A DNA stretch of 64,000 nucleotides, taken from NCBI GenBank assembly GCA_022508805.1, contig JAFLUM010000004.1:79795-143794 (forward strand). Reading direction: 5' to 3'. Source of the stretch: Oscillospiraceae bacterium. GTDB lineage: Bacteria; Bacillota; Clostridia; Oscillospirales; Acutalibacteraceae. Shown piece by piece: positions 17,701-25,555 of the stretch (positions within the stretch are counted from its first letter, which is position 1; the number at the start of each line of letters is the position of its first letter). Both the position numbers and the translations under genes were made by a program. The notes beneath the pieces were generated by a model. That model searched no databases. It was not told the DNA's origin and was given only the letters and a program-made list of their open reading frames with translations.

Positions 17701-17865
17701 ATGAAGCAACTAACTTTTATAGTTGTTATTCTTATTGTAGCCACGGGTTACATTAGGTATTTCTCAGACTCACTTTGGTGGGTCTTTTTTAATTTGAATA
17801 GTCATTCCGTCATATGCGACTATAAATCTCTTTGGTGTTGCCAATGCTTCAAGCTCTTCGTGTAA
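17701..17865 (+). CDS. possible small hydrophobic peptide gene with internal terminator
   Basis: An ATG at 17701 follows a strong AGGGGGTGATGCT site. The frame encodes 54 residues and begins MKQLTFIVVILIVATGYIRY, a single membrane helix with a basic end, as in small membrane toxins. A rightward terminator at 17767-17790 lies inside the frame, before the stop at 17863, so a terminated mRNA would have no stop codon. The 3' half overlaps the end of the opposite-strand hydrolase gene and is Cys- and Trp-rich, so it may not be true coding sequence. I recognise no family. It could be a type I toxin, a tmRNA-regulated peptide gene, or a non-coding RNA. Confidence 0.35.
   Translation: MKQLTFIVVILIVATGYIRYFSDSLWWVFFNLNSHSVICDYKSLWCCQCFKLFV
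17767..17790 (+). terminator. rightward terminator inside the small ORF
   Basis: GACTCAC (17767-17773) pairs with GTGGGTC (17778-17784, one T-G pair), loop TTTG, then six T (17785-17790). On the other strand there is no T run, so it serves rightward transcription. Confidence 0.7.
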
Positions 17866-18636
17866 AAATTCGCCGTTGTGAGAAAAGTGATTCATTACGC
17901 GGACGGTTTTTTCATCGATAAGTCCGATTTCACGCATCTCGTCTGCGACCTCCAACACCTCATGCGCACCTAAATGTCCCCAATACTTATTAGTAGGAAC
18001 GCCGCCTGTAGTTGTGTCAAAGCTGATGAGATCAGCATGTTTTTGGCATTTAAAATATTCCCATACTTCCCCGGAGTAATATCCGCTGTCGTGCAGGTAA
18101 TAGACTGAAACGCCTTCGCTGTCCACTATATGATAGACAAACGGCTCGTGCGTGCCGTCCTGCGTCATATGATTGGCGGGCAGCGGTGTCACGGTATAGG
18201 GTCCGACCTGCACCGTCTCAAACGCCTTTAAAATATGCCAATGGAGTGCATTTTGGCTTTCTTCGTCAATTTCATCACGCGTGCAGCGGTCAAACAGCTC
18301 TTTTGTCTCCGCCGCACAATAAATGTGTAGCTCGGGGCTCTCCATAACAGGACTGTAGCACGATCCGCGGACGGAAAGCTCCTGCGGATAAAAATGATCC
18401 ATATGACAGTGCGTGACGAGCAGATATTTGACCGCGCTCAGGTCAAGTCCGTATTGCAGCTTATGCATATATGTGTCGGGCGGAAGATCAATGAGCAGTT
18501 CATCGTTGATAAGAGCCTGTGAGCGTGTTCGGATATTCTTCCCGCCCGCTCTTGCGGCACGGAGACAGTGCTCACATTTGCAAAATACCGCAGGCCAACC
18601 CTCTGCCGCCGCCGTACCCAAAAACTGAAATTTCAT
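17770..18636 (-). CDS. metallo-beta-lactamase-fold hydrolase, PhnP-like
   Basis: 288 residues. The metal-binding motif THCHMDH at 75-81 (HxHxDH) is intact. The N-terminus resembles PhnP: FLGTAAAEGWPAVFCKCEHC with a Cys pair that may bind a structural zinc, then a Ser-rich SQALI strand. PhnP is a phosphodiesterase for cyclic ribose phosphates in phosphonate breakdown, but no other phn gene is near, so the substrate is open. TAGGAG lies before the ATG. It is transcribed leftward, alone, with its last codons overlapping the small rightward ORF at 17701. Confidence 0.85.
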   Translation of the reverse strand: MKFQFLGTAAAEGWPAVFCKCEHCLRAARAGGKNIRTRSQALINDELLIDLPPDTYMHKLQYGLDLSAVKYLLVTHCHMDHFYPQELSVRGSCYSPVMESPELHIYCAAETKELFDRCTRDEIDEESQNALHWHILKAFETVQVGPYTVTPLPANHMTQDGTHEPFVYHIVDSEGVSVYYLHDSGYYSGEVWEYFKCQKHADLISFDTTTGGVPTNKYWGHLGAHEVLEVADEMREIGLIDEKTVRVMNHFSHNGEFLHEELEALATPKRFIVAYDGMTIQIKKDPPK

Positions 18637-18681
18637 AAGATATTCTCCTATACAAATTCCGACTTACCGTTCTTTTGACAA

Positions 18682-18724
18682 TTGCATCATTAGGCGAAGC
18701 CGTCATCATTTGCCGAAGGCAAAC
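18682..18724. repeat. two small stem-loops, possibly a REP-like element
   Basis: GGCGAAGCC (18693-18701) and TTTGCCGAAGGCAAA (18709-18723) are two short hairpins separated by GTCATCA, with CATCATT repeated on their left sides. They sit between the tRNA terminator and the start of the hydrolase gene. The layout resembles an intergenic palindromic repeat, but no second copy was seen in the window. Confidence 0.3.
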
Positions 18725-18732
18725 ATTATTCG

Positions 18733-18761
18733 AAAAAAGACACCCAAAGGGTGTCTTTTTT
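18733..18761 (-). terminator. terminator of the tRNA-Arg gene
   Basis: GACACCC (18739-18745) with GGGTGTC (18749-18755), loop AAA, flanked by A6 on the left and T6 on the right, so it can act on either strand. It starts two bases after the encoded CCA. Confidence 0.9.
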
Positions 18762-18763
18762 CG

Positions 18764-18840
18764 TGGCGCGCCCGACTGGAGTCGAACCAGCGGCCTTCAG
18801 AGTCGGAGTCTGACGCTCTATCCAACTGAGCTACGAGCGC
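18764..18840 (-). tRNA. tRNA-Arg (anticodon CCG)
   Basis: Read leftward, the gene begins GCGCTCGTAGCTCAG, has the D-loop motif TTGGATAGAGC, an anticodon stem TCAGA/TCTGA with loop CTCCGAC (anticodon CCG, decoding CGG), the T-arm GGTTCGACTCC and the acceptor 3' strand CGGGCGC. The seven acceptor pairs form with one T-G wobble. The discriminator is G and the CCA end is encoded (18764-18766). It is a single gene followed directly by a terminator. Confidence 0.97.
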
Positions 18841-18879
18841 TTATTAGATTAAAGACGCTGATTTTATAAACGCCTGAAA

Positions 18880-19974
18880 TCACACGTTAAATCTGAACAG
18901 GACGATATCGCCGTCGTTCATAACGTATTCCTTGCCCTCGCTGCGGACAAGTCCTTTTTCTTTGGCTGTCTGCATTGAACCGCAAGCCATCAAATCGTCA
19001 TAGGCTATGACCTCGGCACGGATAAATCCACGCTCAAAATCGGAATGTATCTTACCCGCCGCCTGAGGGGCTTTCGTACCGTTTTTAATAGTCCACGCTC
19101 TGACCTCGGGCTGACCTGCGGTGAGATATGAAATAAGACCCAACAGGCTGTAGGAGCGCTGAATAAGCAGATCAAGTCCGCCCTGCTCAATGCCGAGATC
19201 GCTTAAAAACATCTCTTTTTCCTCTTTGGAGAGGGATGATATCTCCGCCTCAAGCTCGGCGCATATCGGGAGAACCTGTGAGCCCTCTGCCTCGGCGAGC
19301 TTACACACGGCGTTGTATCTTTCGTTATTTTTTATATCGTTGGCAAAATCCTCTTCGCTCATATTGCAGGCGTAAATAACGGGTTTTGATGAGAGTAAAG
19401 CCACGGTTGAAAGTATCTCACGCTCGTCATCATCCATTTCTACCGCGCGGGCGTTTATTCCGTTTTCAAGCTCTGCGCGAAGTCTTTTAAGAAAATCGAC
19501 CTCTTTTGCAAGGGATTTATCGCCCTTCATCGCCTTTGAGCTGCGGTCGATACGTCTGTCAAGCAACTCAATATCGGATAAGATAAGTTCAAGATTTATC
19601 GTTTCAATATCCCTTTGAGGGTCGATGCTGCCCTCAACGTGGATAATATCGTCATTTTCAAAGCAGCGCACCACGTGGATTATGGCATCCACCTCACGGA
19701 TATGAGAAAGGAATTTGTTGCCTAAGCCCTCGCCCTTTGACGCACCCTTTACGAGCCCCGCAATATCAACGAATTCGATGGTAGCAGGAGTAGTCTTGAC
19801 GGGGTTGTACATCTCGGTCAGTTTATCAAGACGGTAATCGGGAACGGCGACCACGCCCACATTAGGCTCGATGGTACAAAAAGCGTAATTAGCCGACTGG
19901 GCGCCGGCGTTGGTTATGGCATTGAAAAGCGTACTTTTACCCACGTTGGGAAGTCCGACTATTCCTAATTTCAT
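18880..19974 (-). CDS. ychF: redox-regulated ATPase of the Obg/OLA1 family
   Basis: 364 residues, the standard YchF length. A P-loop GLPNVGKST lies at 6-14, with a switch region in DIAGLVKGASKGEGLGNKFL, a coiled-coil insert in the middle and a C-terminal TGS domain ending GDIVLFRFNV. YchF binds the ribosome and prefers ATP to GTP; it is linked to oxidative stress responses and translation. The ATG at 19974 is preceded by a good promoter (20010-20038) on the same strand. Its 3' end lies 40 bases from the tRNA-Arg gene. Confidence 0.97.
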   Translation of the reverse strand: MKLGIVGLPNVGKSTLFNAITNAGAQSANYAFCTIEPNVGVVAVPDYRLDKLTEMYNPVKTTPATIEFVDIAGLVKGASKGEGLGNKFLSHIREVDAIIHVVRCFENDDIIHVEGSIDPQRDIETINLELILSDIELLDRRIDRSSKAMKGDKSLAKEVDFLKRLRAELENGINARAVEMDDDEREILSTVALLSSKPVIYACNMSEEDFANDIKNNERYNAVCKLAEAEGSQVLPICAELEAEISSLSKEEKEMFLSDLGIEQGGLDLLIQRSYSLLGLISYLTAGQPEVRAWTIKNGTKAPQAAGKIHSDFERGFIRAEVIAYDDLMACGSMQTAKEKGLVRSEGKEYVMNDGDIVLFRFNV

Positions 19975-20009
19975 CTATATCATCCTTAATAATTCGTTCA
20001 ATGGAAAAT

Positions 20010-20038
20010 ATTATACACTATCGAGGAAAAATTTTCAA
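20010..20038 (-). promoter_or_regulatory. promoter of ychF
   Basis: On the minus strand, TTGAAA (20038-20033), 17 bases, TATAAT (20015-20010). The -10 lies about 36 bases before the ATG. Confidence 0.85.
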
Positions 20039-20075
20039 TAATTATATAATAAAAAGGTTAGCTCCCTTACAAAAC

Positions 20076-20101
20076 AAAGAATCCCCCTCGGGGGATTCTT
20101 T
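20076..20101 (-). terminator. terminator of the acyl-CoA ligase/reductase/thioredoxin operon
   Basis: A 12-bp perfect palindrome: AAAGAATCCCCC (20076-20087) with GGGGGATTCTTT (20090-20101). Leftward it is followed by TGTTTTG. Confidence 0.85.
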
Positions 20102-20125
20102 ATAAAATTATTTTGTTTTTGCTGA

Positions 20126-20437
20126 TCATTCTCCGCAGAAGAGGGCGATGTCGTCCTTTTCTCTGCCGCCGACAAAGCGTTTGACCTCCTGACCCTTTTC
20201 AAAAAGGATAACGGTAGGTATGCTCATTACGCCGAAGGTCATTGCCAAGTCCGCAGACTCGTCGACGTTGAGCTTGCAGACCTTTATCTTATCGGTCTCT
20301 TCGGAAAATTCCTCTATCTCCCCTGCCATAACGTTGCACGGTCCGCACCAGTCGGCATAAAAATCCACCAATACGGGTTTTTGCGACTGCAAGACCTCTG
20401 TCGCAAAATTCATAAGATCAACTTTAGTAACTGCCAT
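20126..20437 (-). CDS. thioredoxin-like protein
   Basis: 103 residues, a single thioredoxin fold with the classical redox motif WCGPC (Cys31 and Cys34) and the cis-Pro loop in VMSIPTVILF. It reduces disulfides or serves as electron carrier in the cytoplasm. Its start overlaps the last base of the flavin-reductase gene (stop and start share position 20437), so it is the third gene of a tightly coupled operon. No thioredoxin reductase gene is adjacent; the upstream flavin reductase may be a partner, which is inference from position. Confidence 0.92.
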   Translation of the reverse strand: MAVTKVDLMNFATEVLQSQKPVLVDFYADWCGPCNVMAGEIEEFSEETDKIKVCKLNVDESADLAMTFGVMSIPTVILFEKGQEVKRFVGGREKDDIALFCGE

Positions 20438-21030
20438 TATTTTCTCACGCTCCTGTAAAGTGCTTGTGCTCTTTCAATGTCCGTTTTGTCCACTCCGCAT
20501 TTATCGGTATTGCGTGCCAACATAGAGCCGCACAGCTCGATATTGAGCACGGTGAACGCCTGCAAAAGCTGATGCTTGATGACCTCAAAGCCGATTTCGC
20601 CGTCACTGCCCGATGTCACAATAAGCGCCGCCTTGCGGTGTTTTTCTATGGGGTGTTTTACACCGCGGCGAAAACGTGCTTCATAGTACCGCTGAAAACG
20701 GTCGATAAGCGCTTTCATAGGCGCTGGAACGCCCATAAAATAAATAGGAGTGGCAAATATTATTATGTCCGCATTTTCGAACTTTTTAAAAAAGTCCTCT
20801 AAATCTTTTTTTGTGCAGCCGTTTACCGCTCGGCAGTATCCGCAGGCATTGCACGGTGTGGGGTCAAGCTCATAGAGATTGACTATCTCAATAGCCGTTC
20901 CCTTTGGAAATTCACGAAGCAGTGATCCCAAAAGCTTTGCCGTATACCCCGTTTTGCGCGGAGAAGCAGTCAGGGCAAGCACCGATATTCCGTTTGAAAA
21001 ATTTTCGTTTTCATTGTAACCTAAAAGCAT
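20437..21030 (-). CDS. flavodoxin-fold NAD(P)H-dependent oxidoreductase
   Basis: 197 residues of the NADPH-dependent FMN reductase/flavodoxin group. The phosphate loop is near TASPRKTGYTAKLL (21-34), and IIFATPIYFMGVPAPMKALIDR marks the flavin-binding region. Between them is a Cys cluster, PCNACGYCRAVNGC (Cys60, 63, 66, 72), common in anaerobe members and possibly holding an Fe-S cluster or redox disulfide. The ATG directly abuts the stop of the acyl-CoA ligase gene. The electron acceptor is unknown. Confidence 0.88.
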   Translation of the reverse strand: MLLGYNENENFSNGISVLALTASPRKTGYTAKLLGSLLREFPKGTAIEIVNLYELDPTPCNACGYCRAVNGCTKKDLEDFFKKFENADIIIFATPIYFMGVPAPMKALIDRFQRYYEARFRRGVKHPIEKHRKAALIVTSGSDGEIGFEVIKHQLLQAFTVLNIELCGSMLARNTDKCGVDKTDIERAQALYRSVRK

Positions 21031-22827
21031 TTACTGTTCCTCTGCACTGTTTTCTTCGTCTGTTTTGTCTGTTTCTTCGCTCTTTGTGCCTTTTCTGTTT
21101 TCAAGATTGGCATAGCGCTTGATCTTTTGCGTTGTCGTCTTTATAAACTCGTTTTCGCGGATATCAAAATTCATTATCTTTTTATACCGCGGAAGCTTTT
21201 TGTTTACCTCTTTTATCGCCTCGGCAATTGATTCGCGTATTTCCTCTTTAGTCAACTCCTGACGTTTAAGGTTTTTCTTTATCTGCTCGTAATTGGGATA
21301 AATTTTTGCGCTGACAAGGGTTTCGTCATCCACATCGTCGCCGAAAACAAGACTTTCTTCAATAACGGGAGAGTTATTGAGATACTGCTCCACCTCTTCG
21401 GGGAAAATATTCTTACCGTTTTTGGTAACGATAACGTTTTTGCAGCGACCTGTGATTTTATAGCAGTTGTTGCGGTCGACAGTGCCCAAATCGCCCGTTC
21501 TGAACCAGCCGTCCTCGGTCATTACCTCGTCGGTAGCCTTTTGATTATTGTAATATCCCAACATGACCATGGGACCTTTTACCCATATCTCGCCCACGCC
21601 CAGGTCGTCAGGGTTATGGATTTTCGCTTCAACTCCCGGCAGCGGAGTTCCCACAGAGTCGGGCAGCATAAGCTTGTCGTGATTGCCGATGACCAGCGGC
21701 GAGCACTCGGTAAGTCCGTAACCGATATAAATATCAATACCGATTTTTATAAAATCCTCGGCAACTCGCGGATCGAGTGCAGCGGCGCCTGTTATGAGCA
21801 GTCGGAGTCTGCCGCCGAAATTTTCTAAAATTTCTGAGAATATCTTTTTGTCGATATCCTTCATACCGATAGCCTTGCCGAGCGCGGCAGCGGTTTTTCC
21901 AACACCGAAAATCAGCTTTCCGCCCTTGCGTTCATCAAGCTTTTTCATAATTCTGCCGTGGATTTTTTCAATCATCAGCGGAACGGTTATGAATACGGTA
22001 GGTCTTACCTCCTGCATATTTTTTGTAATATACCTAAGTCCCTGACAGAAGGCTATGCACGCACCTGAATAAATGACAAGCAAAAATCCGAGAGTACATT
22101 CATAGGTATGATGCAGTGGCAGCACCGAGAGAAGCTGATCCTCGGGATACACCTTTACGACTCCGCTTACACCCACTAAATCGGAACAAATATTATATTG
22201 GCTCAGACAAACGCCCTTTGACATTCCCGTTGTACCCGACGTGAAAATAAGGCTTGCCAATGCATTTTTATCTAAGGTCACATCATTAAGGCTTTTAACG
22301 CCTTTTTTATAAAGACTTCTGCCCTTTTCAAGATAATCAGAGAAGGTGCACGCGCCGTCAACGGGAGCATTATCAAGGCAAAAGAAACGGAACTCCTCAG
22401 GGAACTCGTCCTTTCGTTCATAAACTGCCTTTATATATTTGGAGTCACCGAACAGCATCACCGAATCGGAATCCTTTAAAATATTGACGATATCGTCGGT
22501 CATAAGCTCCTTGTCGATGGGGACGATTATATTGTTGCTGCACGTTACGGCAAGGTACGTTACACACCAATTATAAGAATTCTGTCCGATAACGGCAATT
22601 TTTTCGCGTGACAAGCCGTCGGCAATAATGCTGTTGCCGATGTAATAAATATCGTGTCGGAACTTTTTGTAGGTAACGTCGTAATAAATACCGTCGCTGT
22701 TTTTCAGCTTATATGCAGGACGGTCAGAGAAGAGCCTCTCACTTTCGTCAATAAGCTGTTTAAAGGTTTCAATTTTACGCGTCTCGTAAAAGGGTTCGTT
22801 TATCGGGAAAATGCTTTCAGTGCTCAT
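21031..22827 (-). CDS. AMP-forming acyl-CoA synthetase
   Basis: 598 residues of the ANL superfamily, nearest the long-chain fatty acyl-CoA ligases. It activates a carboxylic acid as acyl-AMP and transfers it to CoA. The AMP-binding loop FTSGTTGMSKGV lies near residue 195, GYGLTECSP follows about 370, and the hinge and catalytic C-terminal Lys region is in IKTTTQKIKRY. A final acidic tail of about 20 residues (rich in Glu, Thr and Asp) is unusual. No signal peptide or membrane helix is seen. It is the first gene of a three-gene operon with its own promoter at 22880. Confidence 0.92.
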   Translation of the reverse strand: MSTESIFPINEPFYETRKIETFKQLIDESERLFSDRPAYKLKNSDGIYYDVTYKKFRHDIYYIGNSIIADGLSREKIAVIGQNSYNWCVTYLAVTCSNNIIVPIDKELMTDDIVNILKDSDSVMLFGDSKYIKAVYERKDEFPEEFRFFCLDNAPVDGACTFSDYLEKGRSLYKKGVKSLNDVTLDKNALASLIFTSGTTGMSKGVCLSQYNICSDLVGVSGVVKVYPEDQLLSVLPLHHTYECTLGFLLVIYSGACIAFCQGLRYITKNMQEVRPTVFITVPLMIEKIHGRIMKKLDERKGGKLIFGVGKTAAALGKAIGMKDIDKKIFSEILENFGGRLRLLITGAAALDPRVAEDFIKIGIDIYIGYGLTECSPLVIGNHDKLMLPDSVGTPLPGVEAKIHNPDDLGVGEIWVKGPMVMLGYYNNQKATDEVMTEDGWFRTGDLGTVDRNNCYKITGRCKNVIVTKNGKNIFPEEVEQYLNNSPVIEESLVFGDDVDDETLVSAKIYPNYEQIKKNLKRQELTKEEIRESIAEAIKEVNKKLPRYKKIMNFDIRENEFIKTTTQKIKRYANLENRKGTKSEETDKTDEENSAEEQ

Positions 22828-22879
22828 ATTTTACCTCCGAAATGAGGAATGATATAGTAAATCATCATTCACCGCTTAA

Positions 22880-22909
22880 AGTATAACACATAAAAATACA
22901 AATTGCCAA
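22880..22909 (-). promoter_or_regulatory. promoter of the acyl-CoA ligase operon
   Basis: On the minus strand, TTGGCA (22909-22904), 18 bases, TATACT (22885-22880). Confidence 0.6.
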
Positions 22910-22941
22910 TATTTTCGCAAAAATTTACAATTCATACACAT

Positions 22942-23910
22942 TCAGATATGCTCAAAATACAGATTTGAATTGAGTATTTCGCCGCGCTGTTCACCGTCAC
23001 AGTTATATGCTATCTTCAACTTGGCGAGTGCTGCCTCGTGGGAGATCTTATACATCGGTATTGCGCCGTATTCAAGAATTTTAGCGGTGGAATCATACAT
23101 ATCCCCCGTTTTTATGGGAGCGATATAAAAATTCTTACCAAGACTGCGGCATTTTTCAATAAACAGCTTAAGTCCGTTTGACGATGCGGTTGCAGAATGA
23201 TAAGTCATATGAAGAACCGCCGAAACGGCGCTCAAATCAAAGCAGGAATAATCAATTCCCGGATATGGCGTTATAAGCAGGATTTTATTGTCAAGAGAAT
23301 TTATGGGTATGCCCTTTGCCTGAAATTCATTTACAGCTTTTAAAAGTTCACGGTTATTTACTGTAATTTTATCATTTTCCACATTCAAAATCGGCGTACC
23401 GTCAAATGAAGTAAAGCGGTTACTGAGCCAATCGGCCTCACAAAGTCTGGGTGCAAACACTGCTTCGCCGTCACTGACCGAAAATATGCCCTTTATCCCG
23501 TTCTTTATTATGCTCACGGCGTCACCGAAATTGCGGTGAGCGTTGCTGCGAACATCGTCGGGCACATAGCTTGCAGAAACGAATATTACGGGTATACGCA
23601 CATCTCGGCACGCAAAGGAAAACAGCGGTGCGGTAAATGACAGCGTATCGGTTCCGTGGGTGATAATCACGCCGTCAAAGCCCGATAAATCAAAGGATTT
23701 AAAGAAATTTATCAGTAAAAGGTAAAATTTGTCGTCGATCTCCTCACTTGATATAGGAGAAGCATCCTTAACCGTGAAGCTGACACCGCTATGCGTTTTG
23801 TTATAATTTTCAATTACACTCAGCGTTCCGCCCTCGGCGAGTGATATTTTTCCATGCTCTGAGCGGCTGCCTATGGTTCCGCCGCAAAGAAGTACAAGAA
23901 TATTAAGCAT
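22942..23910 (-). CDS. L-asparaginase (type I-like)
   Basis: 322 residues. It hydrolyses asparagine to aspartate and ammonia. Both catalytic Thr regions are present: GGTIGS at 10-15 and THGTD at 84-88. No signal peptide, so it is the cytoplasmic type I kind. It is the last gene of the alaS operon; its ATG overlaps the end of the RNase M5-like gene by 8 bases, so translation is coupled. Neither gene's known role links asparagine use with RNA processing, so the pairing may be accidental. Confidence 0.9.
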   Translation of the reverse strand: MLNILVLLCGGTIGSRSEHGKISLAEGGTLSVIENYNKTHSGVSFTVKDASPISSEEIDDKFYLLLINFFKSFDLSGFDGVIITHGTDTLSFTAPLFSFACRDVRIPVIFVSASYVPDDVRSNAHRNFGDAVSIIKNGIKGIFSVSDGEAVFAPRLCEADWLSNRFTSFDGTPILNVENDKITVNNRELLKAVNEFQAKGIPINSLDNKILLITPYPGIDYSCFDLSAVSAVLHMTYHSATASSNGLKLFIEKCRSLGKNFYIAPIKTGDMYDSTAKILEYGAIPMYKISHEAALAKLKIAYNCDGEQRGEILNSNLYFEHI

Positions 23911-24505
23911 TTTTCATTTTCCTTATCTTTTTTACCGCCGTTTTATACTCATCGTATGTCATACAGGTGTTGATGATTTTCAGAAGCGACGAGGCGGAAA
24001 TTCTTGTGGGCAGTCCCAGCTCCCTCGCCAAAGCTGTTCTTATTTCGCTGCTGTTTTCTCCGCCGCTTACCCCGTCCTCAAAAAAGTCTGTTCTGGTGAT
24101 CTCACGACCTGAGGGTTTGTCGTTTTCAGAGCAGAAAACTCCCGCTTTTTGCAGAGCGGAAAGTATCAGCTCGGTTTCTATGCCCTCAACGCCGATTTTG
24201 CCTTCGCGGGACATTTCGGTCTTTCTTTTCTCCTTACCGTAAACGTCGGGAATAAACACGTTTTTTATGTTTTTAACGTCGGTTATACCGTTTAAAAACG
24301 AGCGTATCTTAAATCCCGCCGAATCGCTGTCGGTCATAATAATTATTCCGCGTTTTTCAGCAAGAAAGCGAATAAGCCGCTGTTTTTCCTTATCCTTAAA
24401 CACGCCAAAGCCGTCAGTTTCGATTATCACGGTATCAAGAATCCCTGACAGCTTTATTTTATCGTATTTTCCTTCAACTATTACCGCTTCGTTTATCTTT
24501 ATCAT
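23903..24505 (-). CDS. RNase M5-like Toprim protein
   Basis: 200 residues. The Toprim domain has its glutamate at E11 (VIVEGKYD) and the acidic pair in MTDSDSAGF (D59, D61), and the C-terminal part matches the family's second domain (IRTALARELGLPTRISASSLLKI). RNase M5 matures the 5S rRNA precursor. The DxD spacing and length fit, but the protein is diverged from the Bacillus enzyme, so another Toprim nuclease is possible. It overlaps holA upstream by 4 bases and the asparaginase gene downstream by 8. No 5S gene is in the window. Confidence 0.8.
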   Translation of the reverse strand: MIKINEAVIVEGKYDKIKLSGILDTVIIETDGFGVFKDKEKQRLIRFLAEKRGIIIMTDSDSAGFKIRSFLNGITDVKNIKNVFIPDVYGKEKRKTEMSREGKIGVEGIETELILSALQKAGVFCSENDKPSGREITRTDFFEDGVSGGENSSEIRTALARELGLPTRISASSLLKIINTCMTYDEYKTAVKKIRKMKNA

Positions 24506-25542
24506 AGCGCCAGTATCAATGAAAGACGGACTATCAATCTTTCAAGTATCATCTCGCCGTCCTGCGCCGTGCTTTTAAGCTGACGGTCGCTTTCGGCAAA
24601 GCAATCAAAGCATTCTCTTAGCTGTTCGTTTGAAATTTTAGATGCATACCTTCCGCCGTTTGTCAGTCGGAACTCCTTGTTTCGGTAGTCAAAAAGCTTT
24701 GCGGGATATGTTGCATTTTCTCCGCCCGAAACGGCGGTTTTTGCGCGGTAGATGTCGGCAAAGGACATAAGAATTACGCCGAAAACATCAATAGGCTCCG
24801 CCTTTTGAAGCATCAGTGTGTGTAAAAGTTCCAGCGCTCCCTGTGCGTTGTGCACAAGTATCAGCTTTGACAGATCGAACACGCGAGCCTCCAGCGAACG
24901 AACGGCTATACTGTCAATATGTTCACGCTTTATCTCGCCGCCCTGCCCTGCATAATTGCACAGCTTAACAGTTTCGTTAAAAAGCACGTTCAGGCTGTCG
25001 CCCGAAAGCTCAATAAGATACTCGGCAGTGCGTTCTTCCATTTTGCAGCCGTTTTTCGCGGCGTATGCGCAGATTATCCGTTTGAGTTCTCGCATACTCG
25101 GCTTTTCGAAATTCACCGCTTCGGCATATTTGGTGAAATTATCTATCACGGATTTCCATTTTGATTCTTTGGGATTTACCGTAATACTGTCCATCCAAAA
25201 AACCGTTATAGATGTGTCGGGAGTGTCTTTTAGGAATTCGCTCAACTGTTTTTTTTGGTCTGCCGCAAGTGTATCCAGCGGAAAATCGTGGGCGACTACA
25301 ACACAGTATTCGCTCATAAACGGCATCGACTGAGCGCCCTCCAGTACCTCGTCAAGGGTGTTGTCCTTGCCGTCATATCGGCGCAGACTGAACGTCTCAC
25401 TGCCACGGGTCACAAATTTTGAGCATATTCGATTTACATAAAACTGCTTTAAATAGTCCTCACTGCCGTAAAACAGGTAGCAGTTGGACATATTTTTTTC
25501 TTTTATCTGCCTTTTTAGGTCGTTTTCAAAAATCTGTGCCAT
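24502..25542 (-). CDS. holA: DNA polymerase III delta subunit
   Basis: 346 residues, the normal length for HolA, the clamp-loader subunit that opens the beta clamp. The N-terminus (NCYLFYGSEDYLKQFYVNRI) holds the P-loop-like region that in delta no longer binds ATP, followed by the helical lid and collar domains. It lies between comEC and the RNase M5-like gene, as in many Firmicutes where comEC-holA is a conserved pair. The start is 13 bases after the comEC stop. Confidence 0.92.
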   Translation of the reverse strand: MAQIFENDLKRQIKEKNMSNCYLFYGSEDYLKQFYVNRICSKFVTRGSETFSLRRYDGKDNTLDEVLEGAQSMPFMSEYCVVVAHDFPLDTLAADQKKQLSEFLKDTPDTSITVFWMDSITVNPKESKWKSVIDNFTKYAEAVNFEKPSMRELKRIICAYAAKNGCKMEERTAEYLIELSGDSLNVLFNETVKLCNYAGQGGEIKREHIDSIAVRSLEARVFDLSKLILVHNAQGALELLHTLMLQKAEPIDVFGVILMSFADIYRAKTAVSGGENATYPAKLFDYRNKEFRLTNGGRYASKISNEQLRECFDCFAESDRQLKSTAQDGEMILERLIVRLSLILAL

Positions 25543-25555
25543 TATACGCTCCTGT

